Shown: positions 26,012 through 33,291, counted from the first letter of the stretch. The stretch is 64,000 nucleotides of DNA from Bacillota bacterium (GCA_023416695.1 JAEZGY010000067.1:41426-105425), one strand, 5' to 3'. The notes: a model not told the origin generated them from the sequence alone. Made by a program: numbers and translations.

Positions 26012-26171
26012 TAAGGTTAAAAGAGGCTGCGCATGCGATATATGCAAAGAACCAATAACCGAAGCAGATATAGAACAATTTAATTTTGAATATTCTCAAA
26101 CTAAAAGAAGAGAGATATTTATGCATACAACTTGTTACAGAAAGACTTATTCGGGGCTGAAGTTAGTGTAA
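25989..26171 (+). CDS. small Cys-pair (zinc-finger-like) protein
   Basis: 60 aa, start ATG at 25989 behind AAGGAGGACGTTG, overlapping the previous gene by 23 bp. CACDICKEP and a later HTTCYRK give a C-x2-C ... H-x2-C arrangement typical of a treble-clef or zinc-binding knuckle. Function unknown. Confidence 0.65.
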   Translation: MDKEKILSKVKRGCACDICKEPITEADIEQFNFEYSQTKRREIFMHTTCYRKTYSGLKLV

Positions 26172-26183
26172 GGAGGAGTTTAA

Positions 26184-27791
26184 TTGATAAATGGAGAGTT
26201 AATTGTAGATAATTTCGCAGGTGGTGGAGGAGCATCTACTGGAATTGAGTTAGCGACTGGATACAGTGTAGATATCGCAATCAATCACGATCCAGAAGCC
26301 ATAAAGATGCATAAAGCAAATCATCCTAGTACAACACACTATTGTGAGGATGTATGGGAAATCGACCCAGTAAAGGCTTGTAAGGGAAGACCAGTAGCAC
26401 TTACTTGGTTCTCGCCTGACTGTAAGCACTTTAGTAAAGCTAAGGGTGGTAAGCCTAAAGATAAATTCATTCGTGGACTTGCTTGGGTAGCACTAAGATG
26501 GGCAGCTAAGGTAAGACCAAGGGTAATCATGCTAGAGAACGTAGAAGAGTTTAAGACATGGGGGCCACTTAATCGTAGACACAGACCAATAAAGAGCAAG
26601 CAAGGAGAGACATTTGAGAAGTTTGTTAAACAGTTAAAATGCCTTGGTTATGATGTGGAGTTTAATGAACTGGTAGCTGCCGACTATGGAGCGCCAACTA
26701 TGAGAAAAAGATTCTTCATGATTGCTAGATGTGACGGAAAACCTATTGTATGGCCTAAACCAACACATGGACCGAGAAATAGCGAAGAAGTAAAAGCTGG
26801 TTTACTAAAGTCATATTTAGGAGCATACACACAGTTAGATTTTTCACTTCCATGTCCAAGCATATTCGATACCTCTGAAGAAATTAAAGAAAAGTATGGA
26901 ATAAGAGCCGTGCGTCCATTGGCAGAAAAGACAATGAACCGCATAGCAAGAGGTATACAGAAGTTTGTTATCGACAATCAAGAGCCTTTTATCGTGCCAA
27001 TTGGATACGGAGAAAGAAAAGGTCAAGAACCAAGGATACATGATATTAGAGAACCCCTTCCTACAATAGTGTCTAGTGGCAAGCATTATTTATGCGAGCC
27101 TTGTATTGTTCAAATCGGACAAACTGGATTTTGCGTAGATAGAAGTAAATCAGTAGAGGAACCTCTAACAACTACAGTAAGCAAAAACGAGCATTGTCTG
27201 GTATCGGCAAATCTTATTCAATACCATTCCGAAACAACAGCAGATGGAGTGAGGGGTCAAGTAATAGAGGAGCCCATAATGACTGTTGATGGTTCGAACA
27301 GATATGGACTAGTTACATCCTTTCTTAGTAAATTCTATAAAACCGGAATAGGACAAGACATTCATGAGCCACTACATACGGTTACTACATCAGCCGGGCA
27401 TTTTGGAGAGGTAAGAGCATTCCTTATTAAATATTACGGTCAAGGTACTGGTCAAAAGATTGAGGAACCATTGGATACTATTACAGCTCATGACAGATTT
27501 GGACTTGTAACAATCCAAGGAGTTGACTACCAGATAGTAGATATAGGTCTTAGAATGTTGGAACCAAAGGAGTTGTATGGATGCCAAGGGTTTCCTGCTG
27601 ACTACATAATCGACCGAGACTATGAAGGAAAAGTCTATCGTAGAACAGAGCAAGTAAAGAGATGCGGTAATGCAGTACCTCCACCCTTTGCTAACGCACT
27701 GGTTAGAGCAAATCTTCCTGAGTTATGCATATGTGAGAGAACACCTAATCTACAGATTGATAGAAGTGGGGACCAGCTGAGATTTGCATAG
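26184..27791 (+). CDS. C5-cytosine DNA methyltransferase
   Basis: 535 aa, TTG start behind AAGGAGGAG. Motif I VDNFAGGGGASTGIEL, catalytic motif IV FSPDCKHFSKAKGG (Cys near residue 80, written SPDC rather than PPCQ), motif VI MLENVEEF and C-terminal RCGNAVPPPFANALV (motif X). The central target-recognition part holds about five repeats of a roughly 45-residue unit of the type EPLxTxxSxxHxxL. No restriction enzyme is adjacent, so it most likely protects phage DNA from host restriction. Confidence 0.92.
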   Translation: MINGELIVDNFAGGGGASTGIELATGYSVDIAINHDPEAIKMHKANHPSTTHYCEDVWEIDPVKACKGRPVALTWFSPDCKHFSKAKGGKPKDKFIRGLAWVALRWAAKVRPRVIMLENVEEFKTWGPLNRRHRPIKSKQGETFEKFVKQLKCLGYDVEFNELVAADYGAPTMRKRFFMIARCDGKPIVWPKPTHGPRNSEEVKAGLLKSYLGAYTQLDFSLPCPSIFDTSEEIKEKYGIRAVRPLAEKTMNRIARGIQKFVIDNQEPFIVPIGYGERKGQEPRIHDIREPLPTIVSSGKHYLCEPCIVQIGQTGFCVDRSKSVEEPLTTTVSKNEHCLVSANLIQYHSETTADGVRGQVIEEPIMTVDGSNRYGLVTSFLSKFYKTGIGQDIHEPLHTVTTSAGHFGEVRAFLIKYYGQGTGQKIEEPLDTITAHDRFGLVTIQGVDYQIVDIGLRMLEPKELYGCQGFPADYIIDRDYEGKVYRRTEQVKRCGNAVPPPFANALVRANLPELCICERTPNLQIDRSGDQLRFA

Positions 27792-27810
27792 GAGTTAACC
27801 TACTGAAATA

Positions 27811-27843
27811 CTTGCCTGATGCTATATGAAGCCACCAGGCAAG
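27811..27843. terminator. hairpin between convergent genes
   Basis: CTTGCCTG (27811-27818) pairs with CAGGCAAG (27836-27843); lies between the methyltransferase stop and the end of a minus-strand gene. No strong T tract on either side. Confidence 0.45.
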
Positions 27844-27852
27844 GTGGCACAA

Positions 27853-28017
27853 TTATAATATTATTTTGCCGAGGAACTTGTTTGTAACATACTGTAGCAA
27901 TAATGGAAGAAACAAAAGAAATAATGCTTGTTCATCTGTTAATTCGGCAAATCCAATGTAGTATGCAATATTGCAGTCAATGTTGTAAAGAATATTAATA
28001 AGTTTTGTATGTGACAT
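27853..28017 (-). CDS. 54-aa hydrophobic protein on the minus strand
   Basis: Reads MSHTKLINILYNIDCNIAYY, then FAELTDEQALFLLFLPLLLQ and a basic end. A probable membrane segment covers about residues 31-44. AAAGGAG lies 9 bp before the ATG. Antisense to the flanking phage genes, hence a candidate moron. The surrounding 345-bp gap between the methyltransferase and the ASCH gene otherwise holds only hairpins and a LexA-like site. Confidence 0.5.
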   Translation of the reverse strand: MSHTKLINILYNIDCNIAYYIGFAELTDEQALFLLFLPLLLQYVTNKFLGKIIL

Positions 28018-28097
28018 AGCACAGCACTCCTTTCTTAAGTATTTAGAACAATGGGTCTATGAATAAGTATAGAAAACCCATTTCATATAGTATGACA

Positions 28098-28109
28098 GAA
28101 CATTTGTTC
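28098..28109. promoter_or_regulatory. candidate LexA (SOS) box
   Basis: GAACATTTGTTC matches the Gram-positive LexA/DinR core GAAC-N4-GTTC exactly, flanked by A and T so that the palindrome is 14 bp. It lies 26 bp before the ASCH gene start. Chance occurrence is possible; the following T run also makes it look like a weak hairpin. Confidence 0.45.
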
Positions 28110-28135
28110 TTTTTTGGTGATTTAGGAGGTATTCG

Positions 28136-28741
28136 ATGAAAATTTTACCAATATTATTTAATACAGAGATGGTTAAGGCTATTTTGGATGGAAGAAAGAG
28201 TTGTACTAGGAGAATAGTTAAACTTCCACAGTACATACAGAAAGAAGAAAACGGCACTTATACACTGTTTGCAGAGGGAACTATTTATGAAAATCAATGC
28301 TTTGATCAAGTAATTCCATATTTTAAAAAACCATATCAAGTAGGAGATATCCTTTATGTAAGAGAAACATGGTTGTTGGCAGATGGATGTGCTGGAGAGG
28401 GATATTATTATAGGGCAGATGAAACGGGGACTAGTAAAGAACTTCGTATAGCTTATGGATATAAGTGGCACCCATCCATACATATGCCAAAAGAAGCTGC
28501 TCGTATCTGGTTAATGGTAAACGATGTAAGAGTAGAACGGTTACAGGATATCACAGAGGAAGATGCTATCAAAGAAGGTTTTCCAGACTTAGGAATGGAC
28601 GTAGATTCTTCACTTGAAAGGTTCTCTACGTTATGGGATAGGACAATAAAGAGAGAGGACATAGGAGTAACGGATTGGGAATCAAATCCATGGGTATTAG
28701 TGTATGAATTTCAACGCTGTGAGAAACCTATGGACAAATAG
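28136..28741 (+). CDS. ASCH-domain protein
   Basis: 201 aa. Opening ILPILFNTEMVKAILDGRKSCTRR is the ASCH signature (ligand loop with Gly-x-Lys-x-x-Thr-Arg-Arg), and YQVGDILYVRETW is the second strand pair. ASCH proteins are PUA-like and bind RNA or modified nucleosides; phage copies are common and uncharacterised. GGAGG before ATG. Confidence 0.82.
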   Translation: MKILPILFNTEMVKAILDGRKSCTRRIVKLPQYIQKEENGTYTLFAEGTIYENQCFDQVIPYFKKPYQVGDILYVRETWLLADGCAGEGYYYRADETGTSKELRIAYGYKWHPSIHMPKEAARIWLMVNDVRVERLQDITEEDAIKEGFPDLGMDVDSSLERFSTLWDRTIKREDIGVTDWESNPWVLVYEFQRCEKPMDK

Positions 28742-28744
28742 TAA

Positions 28745-28781
28745 TGGCCAGATGTATTAGTGTATCAATCACACCTGGCCA
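28745..28781. terminator. inverted repeat between convergent genes
   Basis: TGGCCAG / CTGGCCA with additional inner pairing (TGT/ACA) separates the ASCH gene from the minus-strand gene at 28791. T tract weak. Confidence 0.45.
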
Positions 28782-28790
28782 GTAACTAGA

Positions 28791-28994
28791 TTATGCTATA
28801 CTACGTAAAATTAGTGATTTAGAATAGCTGTTCCTAGTAGTGCTAATCCAGAAAACCACGCCATTATTGCTAACGCATCTTACAGCATGATAAGATGCAA
28901 CTGGCTTATGGCTAAAAAGGCCATTCGTGCCGTTTATCATTTTGTGGCTAGTAAGTTGTTTCTCTAGAATTGAGATGAGCTCGACTGTTTTCAT
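28791..28994 (-). CDS. 67-aa minus-strand protein, unknown
   Basis: MKTVELISILEKQLTSHKMI then NGLFSHKPVASYHAV, ending in a basic Ser-rich tail. A perfect TAGGAGGT lies 8 bp before the ATG, which makes a real gene likely. A possible -10 (TATACT) is upstream on the minus strand. No domain recognised. Second of two lone minus-strand genes in this segment. Confidence 0.6.
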   Translation of the reverse strand: MKTVELISILEKQLTSHKMINGTNGLFSHKPVASYHAVRCVSNNGVVFWISTTRNSYSKSLILRSIA

Positions 28995-29296
28995 TGTTAT
29001 TACCTCCTAAGTTTATGGATATAGTATAGAACGTTAAGTAACGATTGAATATGGTTAAGATTACTGAAAAGAGTGTAAACTGAGTTAAAATATTTTTATT
29101 AATAATAACAATAAATATGTAAATATTTTCATTAATTTACATGGTGAATACAAATAGTTAATTAGACTTTAAATCATTAATAGGTGACATACATGAAAAA
29201 AATTCACAAGGGAGCATTATTACACCTTTGTGCAAAATGTACAGTTATTATACACAAATGATATTATACAAATATATTTAGGTTAGGAGAGATTAC
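28995..29296. other. AT-rich intergenic region
   Basis: 302 bp between divergent genes. Contains the upstream region of the minus-strand 67-aa gene, a hairpin CACAAGG / CTTTGTG (29207-29232) and a possible rightward promoter TGTACA-18 bp-TATTAT before the gene at 29297. No further ORF with a ribosome site was seen. Confidence 0.5.
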
Positions 29297-29758
29297 ATGA
29301 TTATAGATAGTGGAGAACGTACTGAGTTCAGTACGGGAGCAGTTAGAGATATGCAGGCGGGTAAAGGAAGATTTGACTTGATGCCCTTAGGAGTAGTTGG
29401 TGTGATACTAGACTGTTCGTTTACTATTGCATACGTAAGAGATTTTATGGAAAAGCAAGACATAGGTTATCTATACGATGCTATTCGTACTTTTGTAGAT
29501 GTGGCATTTGACGGAAATAAAAACAAGGCCATGTTAGAAGTAGCCAAACACTTCGAGGATGGAGCTAAGAAGTATGGCGAAGGGAACTGGAAGAAGGGTA
29601 TCCCAGTAAACAGCTACATAGATAGTACAATTCGTCATTACATCAAATGGCTAGATGGCTGGGATGATGAGCCACATGACAGAGCCGTACTGTGGAACCT
29701 GATGTGCTGCATCTGGACAGTGGAGCATGAGGAGGAGTTGGTTAACCATGAAGTGTAA
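29297..29758 (+). CDS. dATP/dGTP diphosphohydrolase N-terminal-like protein (DUF5664)
   Basis: 153 aa. The motifs GKGRFDLMPLGVV, AKHFEDGAKKYGEGNWKKGIP, STIRHYIKWLDG and DRAVLWNLMC match the DUF5664/dGTP_diPhyd_N family of phage proteins, a MazG-like all-alpha fold thought to act on dNTPs. Catalysis is inferred from the family only. Overlaps the next gene by 11 bp. Confidence 0.8.
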   Translation: MIIDSGERTEFSTGAVRDMQAGKGRFDLMPLGVVGVILDCSFTIAYVRDFMEKQDIGYLYDAIRTFVDVAFDGNKNKAMLEVAKHFEDGAKKYGEGNWKKGIPVNSYIDSTIRHYIKWLDGWDDEPHDRAVLWNLMCCIWTVEHEEELVNHEV

Positions 29759-29990
29759 TCATATCCATTCTAAAGTAGTGGATAGCAGATATACCTCTAA
29801 TGGAATCCGCAGGCGAAGAGAATGCATGGAATGTGGTAAACGATTTACTACCTATGAATCATGGGCTGATGTAGAGGAGATTCAAGAAGACAAAGAGAAG
29901 TATTACGGCTTATATCAAAAAGAGGTCGAGAAGAACGCAGAGTTGAGTACACAGTTATATAAAATCAAAAAAATATTAGGAGGTAAGTAG
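29748..29990 (+). CDS. NrdR-like zinc-ribbon protein lacking the ATP-cone
   Basis: 80 aa, start ATG at 29748. KVVDSRYTSNGIRRRRECME and CGKRFTTYE are nearly the DNA-binding zinc ribbon of the host regulator NrdR. The first knuckle is reduced (CNHIH) and the ATP-cone that senses dNTPs is missing, replaced by a coiled helical tail (EKEVEKNAELSTQLYKIKK-like). A phage DNA-binding protein that could act on host nrd promoters; this is inference. Confidence 0.75.
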   Translation: MKCNHIHSKVVDSRYTSNGIRRRRECMECGKRFTTYESWADVEEIQEDKEKYYGLYQKEVEKNAELSTQLYKIKKILGGK

Positions 29991-29992
29991 AT

Positions 29993-30937
29993 ATGGATTT
30001 AAAAGAGTTAGAAAATGTAAAAGTAGACAAGGATCTAAAAGTACTAAGAAGAGAAGTATGGTATGTTAACCCTGTTGGAACTATTGGTAGCGAGCAATCT
30101 GGACAACGACCAGCCATTATCGTAAGTAATGACATTGGAAATAAAAATAGTTCTACAGTAGAAGTTGTGTATGTTACTACATCACAGATTAAGGCTTTTC
30201 TTCCTACTCATGTAAGAGTAAATAACTTTAAATTGACTGGGATAGCACTTTGTGAAAGTGTTACTACTGTTGACAAATCAAGGCTGGTAGATAGAATTAC
30301 TATGTTGACGGAGCAACAAATGGCTTTGATAGAAAAAGGAATGTGCATAAGCCTAGATATCACCAAAAAGTCAGAAACTAGACCGTATGTACCTAGTACA
30401 CTACTGCCTACAGTTACAGTTCTTGCTATCCCTGGTGAAGATAATAACTACATAATCAGACAAGCCAATGAGCATATCAAAAAGATTGTAGAAACAGGTA
30501 ATAGTCTAAGTAGCATTGAATCAGAGTTGGCTAAGATCATGCAGGCGAATATAACATTTGATGGTATTAGTGCAGACTATCTCACAGAGGATCTAAAGGA
30601 AGAAATCCGTAGCAAGGCAGCCGAGAAGATCAGATATAGAAAGAATACGTTAGAGCATGTTCTTCTTTCTTTGATGTCAACTCAACAATTTGCAAAGGCT
30701 AAGGAACCTATGGAAGAGGTAAAGTTAGTAGAAGTCAAAAAGACTGCATCTAAACATACTTTCCAGAAAGCAGAGGATAATCTCGATTTTGAAGAGGTAA
30801 AGCGTCTGTACTTGGAAGAAGGATATACTATTGCTAAACTATGTCAGAAGTTTAAGAGATCTAGTGTGACAATGGGGGCCTACCTAAAAGAGCATGGCAT
30901 TACAAAGCCTGCTGGACGACAAAAGAAACCCAGATGA
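29993..30937 (+). CDS. MazF/PemK-like toxin domain fused to a C-terminal DNA-binding region
   Basis: 314 aa. Residues about 18-118 carry the MazF pattern: RREVWYVNP, GSEQSGQRPAIIVSNDIGN (with the catalytic Arg), VVYVTTSQIKAFLPTHV and a C-terminal SVTTVDKSRLVDRIT. MazF toxins are mRNA-cutting RNases. A helical middle (150-250) is followed by a helix-turn-helix-like segment, YLEEGYTIAKLCQKFKRSSV, and a basic tail. No separate antitoxin gene is obvious next to it. ATG behind AGGAGGTAAGTAG. Confidence 0.85.
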   Translation: MDLKELENVKVDKDLKVLRREVWYVNPVGTIGSEQSGQRPAIIVSNDIGNKNSSTVEVVYVTTSQIKAFLPTHVRVNNFKLTGIALCESVTTVDKSRLVDRITMLTEQQMALIEKGMCISLDITKKSETRPYVPSTLLPTVTVLAIPGEDNNYIIRQANEHIKKIVETGNSLSSIESELAKIMQANITFDGISADYLTEDLKEEIRSKAAEKIRYRKNTLEHVLLSLMSTQQFAKAKEPMEEVKLVEVKKTASKHTFQKAEDNLDFEEVKRLYLEEGYTIAKLCQKFKRSSVTMGAYLKEHGITKPAGRQKKPR

Positions 30938-31238
30938 GGCGGTCACGCAACAAGAAGCCAACAAGATTAACTTTACGGTTAAACAGGCTGAAGATAAAGA
31001 GGACCGCATTAAGCATGGGTATGTGATTGTACCGGATGATGATCCAACGTATTTTAGTGAGGATGTGCAGAGATGTGTGAGTACACTAGGGAGCTACCAT
31101 GATTGTCCGGTATGTGGCAAGAGCTTCTATATACCGCCAGATAGTTCATCCAAATGGGTATACCGATTGAAGGGTAATCGATACGGAAAAGGAAAACAGG
31201 TGTGTAGCTACAGTTGTAGTCGGAAAGGTAACAAGTGA
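30894..31238 (+). CDS. zinc-finger-like phage protein
   Basis: 114 aa, overlapping the previous gene by 44 bp. The C-terminal half holds CPVCGKSF and CSYSC, a plausible four-Cys zinc site with a basic loop between. The N-terminal start is uncertain because no clear ribosome site precedes it; several internal starts are possible. Confidence 0.6.
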   Translation: MALQSLLDDKRNPDEAVTQQEANKINFTVKQAEDKEDRIKHGYVIVPDDDPTYFSEDVQRCVSTLGSYHDCPVCGKSFYIPPDSSSKWVYRLKGNRYGKGKQVCSYSCSRKGNK

Positions 31239-31254
31239 GAAAGGAGATGCTTAA

Positions 31255-31701
31255 TTGACCAAAGAACAGTTAGAACAGTATGTGGCATTAAAGAGAGAGG
31301 TAGAACAGCTCCAGGCTGATCTGGACAAGCAGTTCGATAAGATTTTTCCTGTGTTAGCAGGAAGTGTTAAGACATCATCTAAGCGTTTCCCCTATGTGAG
31401 CCATGAGATTAATATACCAATGTCTAATCCGGAGTTAACTCCTGAGGTTAAGGAACTGATTAGAATACAAGATAAGAGACTTAAGGACTGTCTGAGACAG
31501 ACAATTGAAATTGAAAGGTTTATCAGTAGCATTGAGGATAGTAGCCTTCGGCAGATATTCAAACTGAGATACATAAAGGGACTGAAGCTGAGAGAGGTAG
31601 CAAGGATTGTCCATCTGGATTTAAGTGTAGTTAGTAGAAAAATAACAGATTATTGTAACTTGCAAATAAAACAAAAAAATCAGTGCTATAATTTAAACTA
31701 G
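31255..31701 (+). CDS. sigma-70 region 4-like late transcription regulator
   Basis: 148 aa, TTG start behind AAAGGAG. N-terminal coiled helix, then a C-terminal helix-turn-helix (SLRQIFKLRYIKGLKLREVA, then RIVHLDLSVVSRKI) like sigma region 4 / ArpU-type regulators, which switch on late genes in Firmicutes phages. Its position right before the packaging genes agrees. Confidence 0.8.
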   Translation: MTKEQLEQYVALKREVEQLQADLDKQFDKIFPVLAGSVKTSSKRFPYVSHEINIPMSNPELTPEVKELIRIQDKRLKDCLRQTIEIERFISSIEDSSLRQIFKLRYIKGLKLREVARIVHLDLSVVSRKITDYCNLQIKQKNQCYNLN

Positions 31702-31740
31702 GTGATCTAGCAAAAGAGGACACTTCCTCACATGCTGTTG

Positions 31741-31803
31741 AAAACCTCCGCTCACTACTGGACGTGAATAAAGAACAGGTTCGACTCCTGTTCGGTGGGT
31801 TTT
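31741..31803 (+). ncRNA. tRNA-like three-stem element without D-arm
   Basis: Closing stem AAAACCT (31741-31747) with GGGTTTT (31797-31803), extended inward by CCG/CGG around one bulged T. Hairpin TCAC/GTGA with an 8-nt loop (31752-31767). T-arm-like hairpin GAACAGG / CCTGTTC with loop TTCGACT (31773-31793). Too short for a normal tRNA (63 nt). Confidence 0.5.
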
Positions 31804-31819
31804 GACCGAAGAGGTCGTA

Positions 31820-31887
31820 AGATTGCTGTTTAAAAAGGCATGTTAGTTAGTGATAGACTGACATGTGAAGACCACGATAGGCAATCT
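31820..31887 (+). ncRNA. tRNA-sized stem-loop element
   Basis: AGATTGC (31820-31826) pairs with GCAATCT (31881-31887), enclosing a 9-bp hairpin CATGTTAGT / ACTGACATG (31839-31865). 68 nt in total but without recognisable D- or T-arms. Confidence 0.45.
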
Positions 31888-31890
31888 AAT

Positions 31891-31980
31891 GGGAACATAG
31901 CTTAACGGCAAAGCTTCTTGCTTAGAAAAGGGTAGTGCAGCGAAACTCCTTTGATGCTGGTTCGAATCCAGCTGTTTCCA
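31891..31980 (+). tRNA. tRNA-like gene, class II shape, anticodon uncertain
   Basis: 90 nt. Acceptor GGGAACA with TGTTTCC, discriminator A; D-arm GCTT-AACGGCA-AAGC; T-arm GCTGG-TTCGAAT-CCAGC; all good. The anticodon arm is poor: the best canonical fit gives loop CTTAGAA (anticodon TAG) with a mismatched stem, and an alternative gives an 8-nt loop. A long hairpin AAAGG..AGT / ACT..CCTTT occupies the variable region and competes with it. It may be a degenerate or specialised tRNA. Confidence 0.5.
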
Positions 31981-32085
31981 TCGGGTCTGGTATAGCCTAG
32001 TGATGTACTATACCTGGCATGGCTGTAGTCACAAGACAGCCAATCGCCTTATGTAAGCCCTTTTCTTATACTCTCCCCTTATATA

Positions 32086-32118
32086 GAGCATGTATACTAT
32101 TGGTGTATGTGCTCTTTT
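32086..32118 (+). terminator. strong terminator closing the structured RNA region
   Basis: GAGCATGTATAC / GTGTATGTGCTC, 12 continuous pairs, loop TATTG, then TTTT. Confidence 0.85.
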
Positions 32119-32119
32119 G

Positions 32120-32148
32120 TTGACATTTGTATTTATGTGGGATATAAT
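32120..32148 (+). promoter_or_regulatory. consensus promoter of the 310-aa membrane gene
   Basis: Perfect TTGACA (32120-32125), 17 bp, perfect TATAAT (32143-32148). The whole block through GGAA is nearly the same as the promoter at 33347. Confidence 0.92.
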
Positions 32149-32182
32149 GGAAATAAGTTTTAGTGAGTAATGGGGGATAGAA

Positions 32183-33115
32183 ATGTCTGAGAATGATAAA
32201 AAAAAGGGGATTACAAAACGAACAAAGAAAATGTTATGGATAATTGGATTAATGATATTGGTTATCGCTGTAACAATAAGTCCATCCTATCTTAATTTCA
32301 TAAAATTATCAAATGATAGTAATGGACAAGCTGTAATGTATATGTCACAGATTGTTACAAATTTATTTATTATTTTTGGAGTTGTTGTCGCACTATGGCA
32401 ATACATTATTTATTCAAGAACAGAGATAGAACAGAGAAACAAAGAAATATATGAAATGGACAGATGTGCAATTCAGAAGGCTATTGATTTGGCGGAATAT
32501 TATAAAGACAATATAATTGAAAAATATACTATTATAAAAAATGTTTATAACAAAGTCGGAGTAACTGAAATTATCGATAATATACCTACTGATAAGATGA
32601 TAAGGTTTGATAATGATGAGTTAAAATCCAATATTAAGGCAAAAGATATCGAGAAGATAAAGAATGCAAAGATTAATGAGGACATCATTGATATATTGGC
32701 GTCTATGTGTATTTTGGATGAAGAGTGGAGAACATTTATAGACGAGATAGCCACAACGGATGAGGATGGTAATAGATGTAAACACTATGGTATTAATTCT
32801 GAAGCAGCAGTATATAAATTTGGGAAAATTCTGCAACAGTTGATGAATGATTTAGAATACTTTGCTATGCATTTTACTAAGAATACAGCAGACGAATCAT
32901 CTGTATATCAATCATTGCATGTTGGATATATTAGGATTGTTAGAGCACTATATTATGATATAAGCTCAAGGAATAGTGGTAAAGCTGCAGAAAAGTATTA
33001 TACAAACATAATAGAACTATATCATACTTGGTCAGAATATTCTGAAAAGCAAGTAAATGAAGAAAATGATGCTAAGAGCAAGGCCATCAGATGTGGCAAA
33101 AGGTTAAATAAGTAA
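32183..33115 (+). CDS. two-helix membrane protein, candidate exclusion/defence moron
   Basis: 310 aa. Basic N-terminus, membrane helices at about 17-38 and 52-75, then a long helical cytoplasmic part (76-310) with many Lys, Glu and Asn. The layout resembles DUF4760-like proteins; no enzymatic motif is seen. It is AT-rich relative to the flanking phage genes, with its own perfect promoter and a terminator just upstream, so it can be expressed in the lysogen. A role in superinfection exclusion or abortive infection is a guess from context. Confidence 0.75.
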   Translation: MSENDKKKGITKRTKKMLWIIGLMILVIAVTISPSYLNFIKLSNDSNGQAVMYMSQIVTNLFIIFGVVVALWQYIIYSRTEIEQRNKEIYEMDRCAIQKAIDLAEYYKDNIIEKYTIIKNVYNKVGVTEIIDNIPTDKMIRFDNDELKSNIKAKDIEKIKNAKINEDIIDILASMCILDEEWRTFIDEIATTDEDGNRCKHYGINSEAAVYKFGKILQQLMNDLEYFAMHFTKNTADESSVYQSLHVGYIRIVRALYYDISSRNSGKAAEKYYTNIIELYHTWSEYSEKQVNEENDAKSKAIRCGKRLNK

Positions 33116-33119
33116 AACA

Positions 33120-33149
33120 TTGACATAATAACTGTTAATAGTGTATACT
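33120..33149 (+). promoter_or_regulatory. promoter of the 29-aa acidic gene
   Basis: TTGACA (33120-33125), 18 bp, TATACT (33144-33149), 24 bp before the ATG. Confidence 0.8.
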
Positions 33150-33172
33150 TATTGTACAAGGAGGTATAAAGT

Positions 33173-33262
33173 ATGGGAGTTGAATTAGAATCTATTTTTA
33201 CTCAAGAGGAAATTGAGCGCAATACTGACAATGAGTCAAGCGATGAGGATACTAAAGAATAA
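33173..33262 (+). CDS. 29-aa highly acidic microprotein
   Basis: Begins MGVELESIFTQEEIERNTDN and ends in a Ser/Asp/Glu run. AAGGAGGT stands 8 bp before the ATG, a consensus promoter precedes it and a strong terminator follows, so it is a complete transcription unit despite its size. Twelve of 29 residues are Asp or Glu. No homologue is recognised; an acidic DNA-mimic or anti-defence role is only a possibility. Confidence 0.65.
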   Translation: MGVELESIFTQEEIERNTDNESSDEDTKE

Positions 33263-33291
33263 TATATATATATAAGTATAATACATATAAA

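Larger units (their letters stand above)
31702..32085 (+). ncRNA. structured non-coding region with tRNA-like modules
   Basis: 384 bp without a credible ORF but dense in stems: CTAG/CTAG (31698-31710), GAGGA/TCCTC (31716-31729), the elements listed separately at 31741, 31820 and 31891, GACC/GGTC (31804-31816), GGTATAG/CTATACC (31988-32013) and GGCTGT/ACAGCC (32021-32041). Two hairpins have canonical T-loops. The region follows the late regulator and ends at a strong terminator (32086), so it should be transcribed. No Rfam family is recognised by eye. Confidence 0.6.

Noticed and set aside
31741..31803. Ordinary tRNA gene
   Set aside because: The T-arm is good but only about 23 nt separate acceptor and T-arm, so there is no room for both D- and anticodon arms; reported as tRNA-like only.
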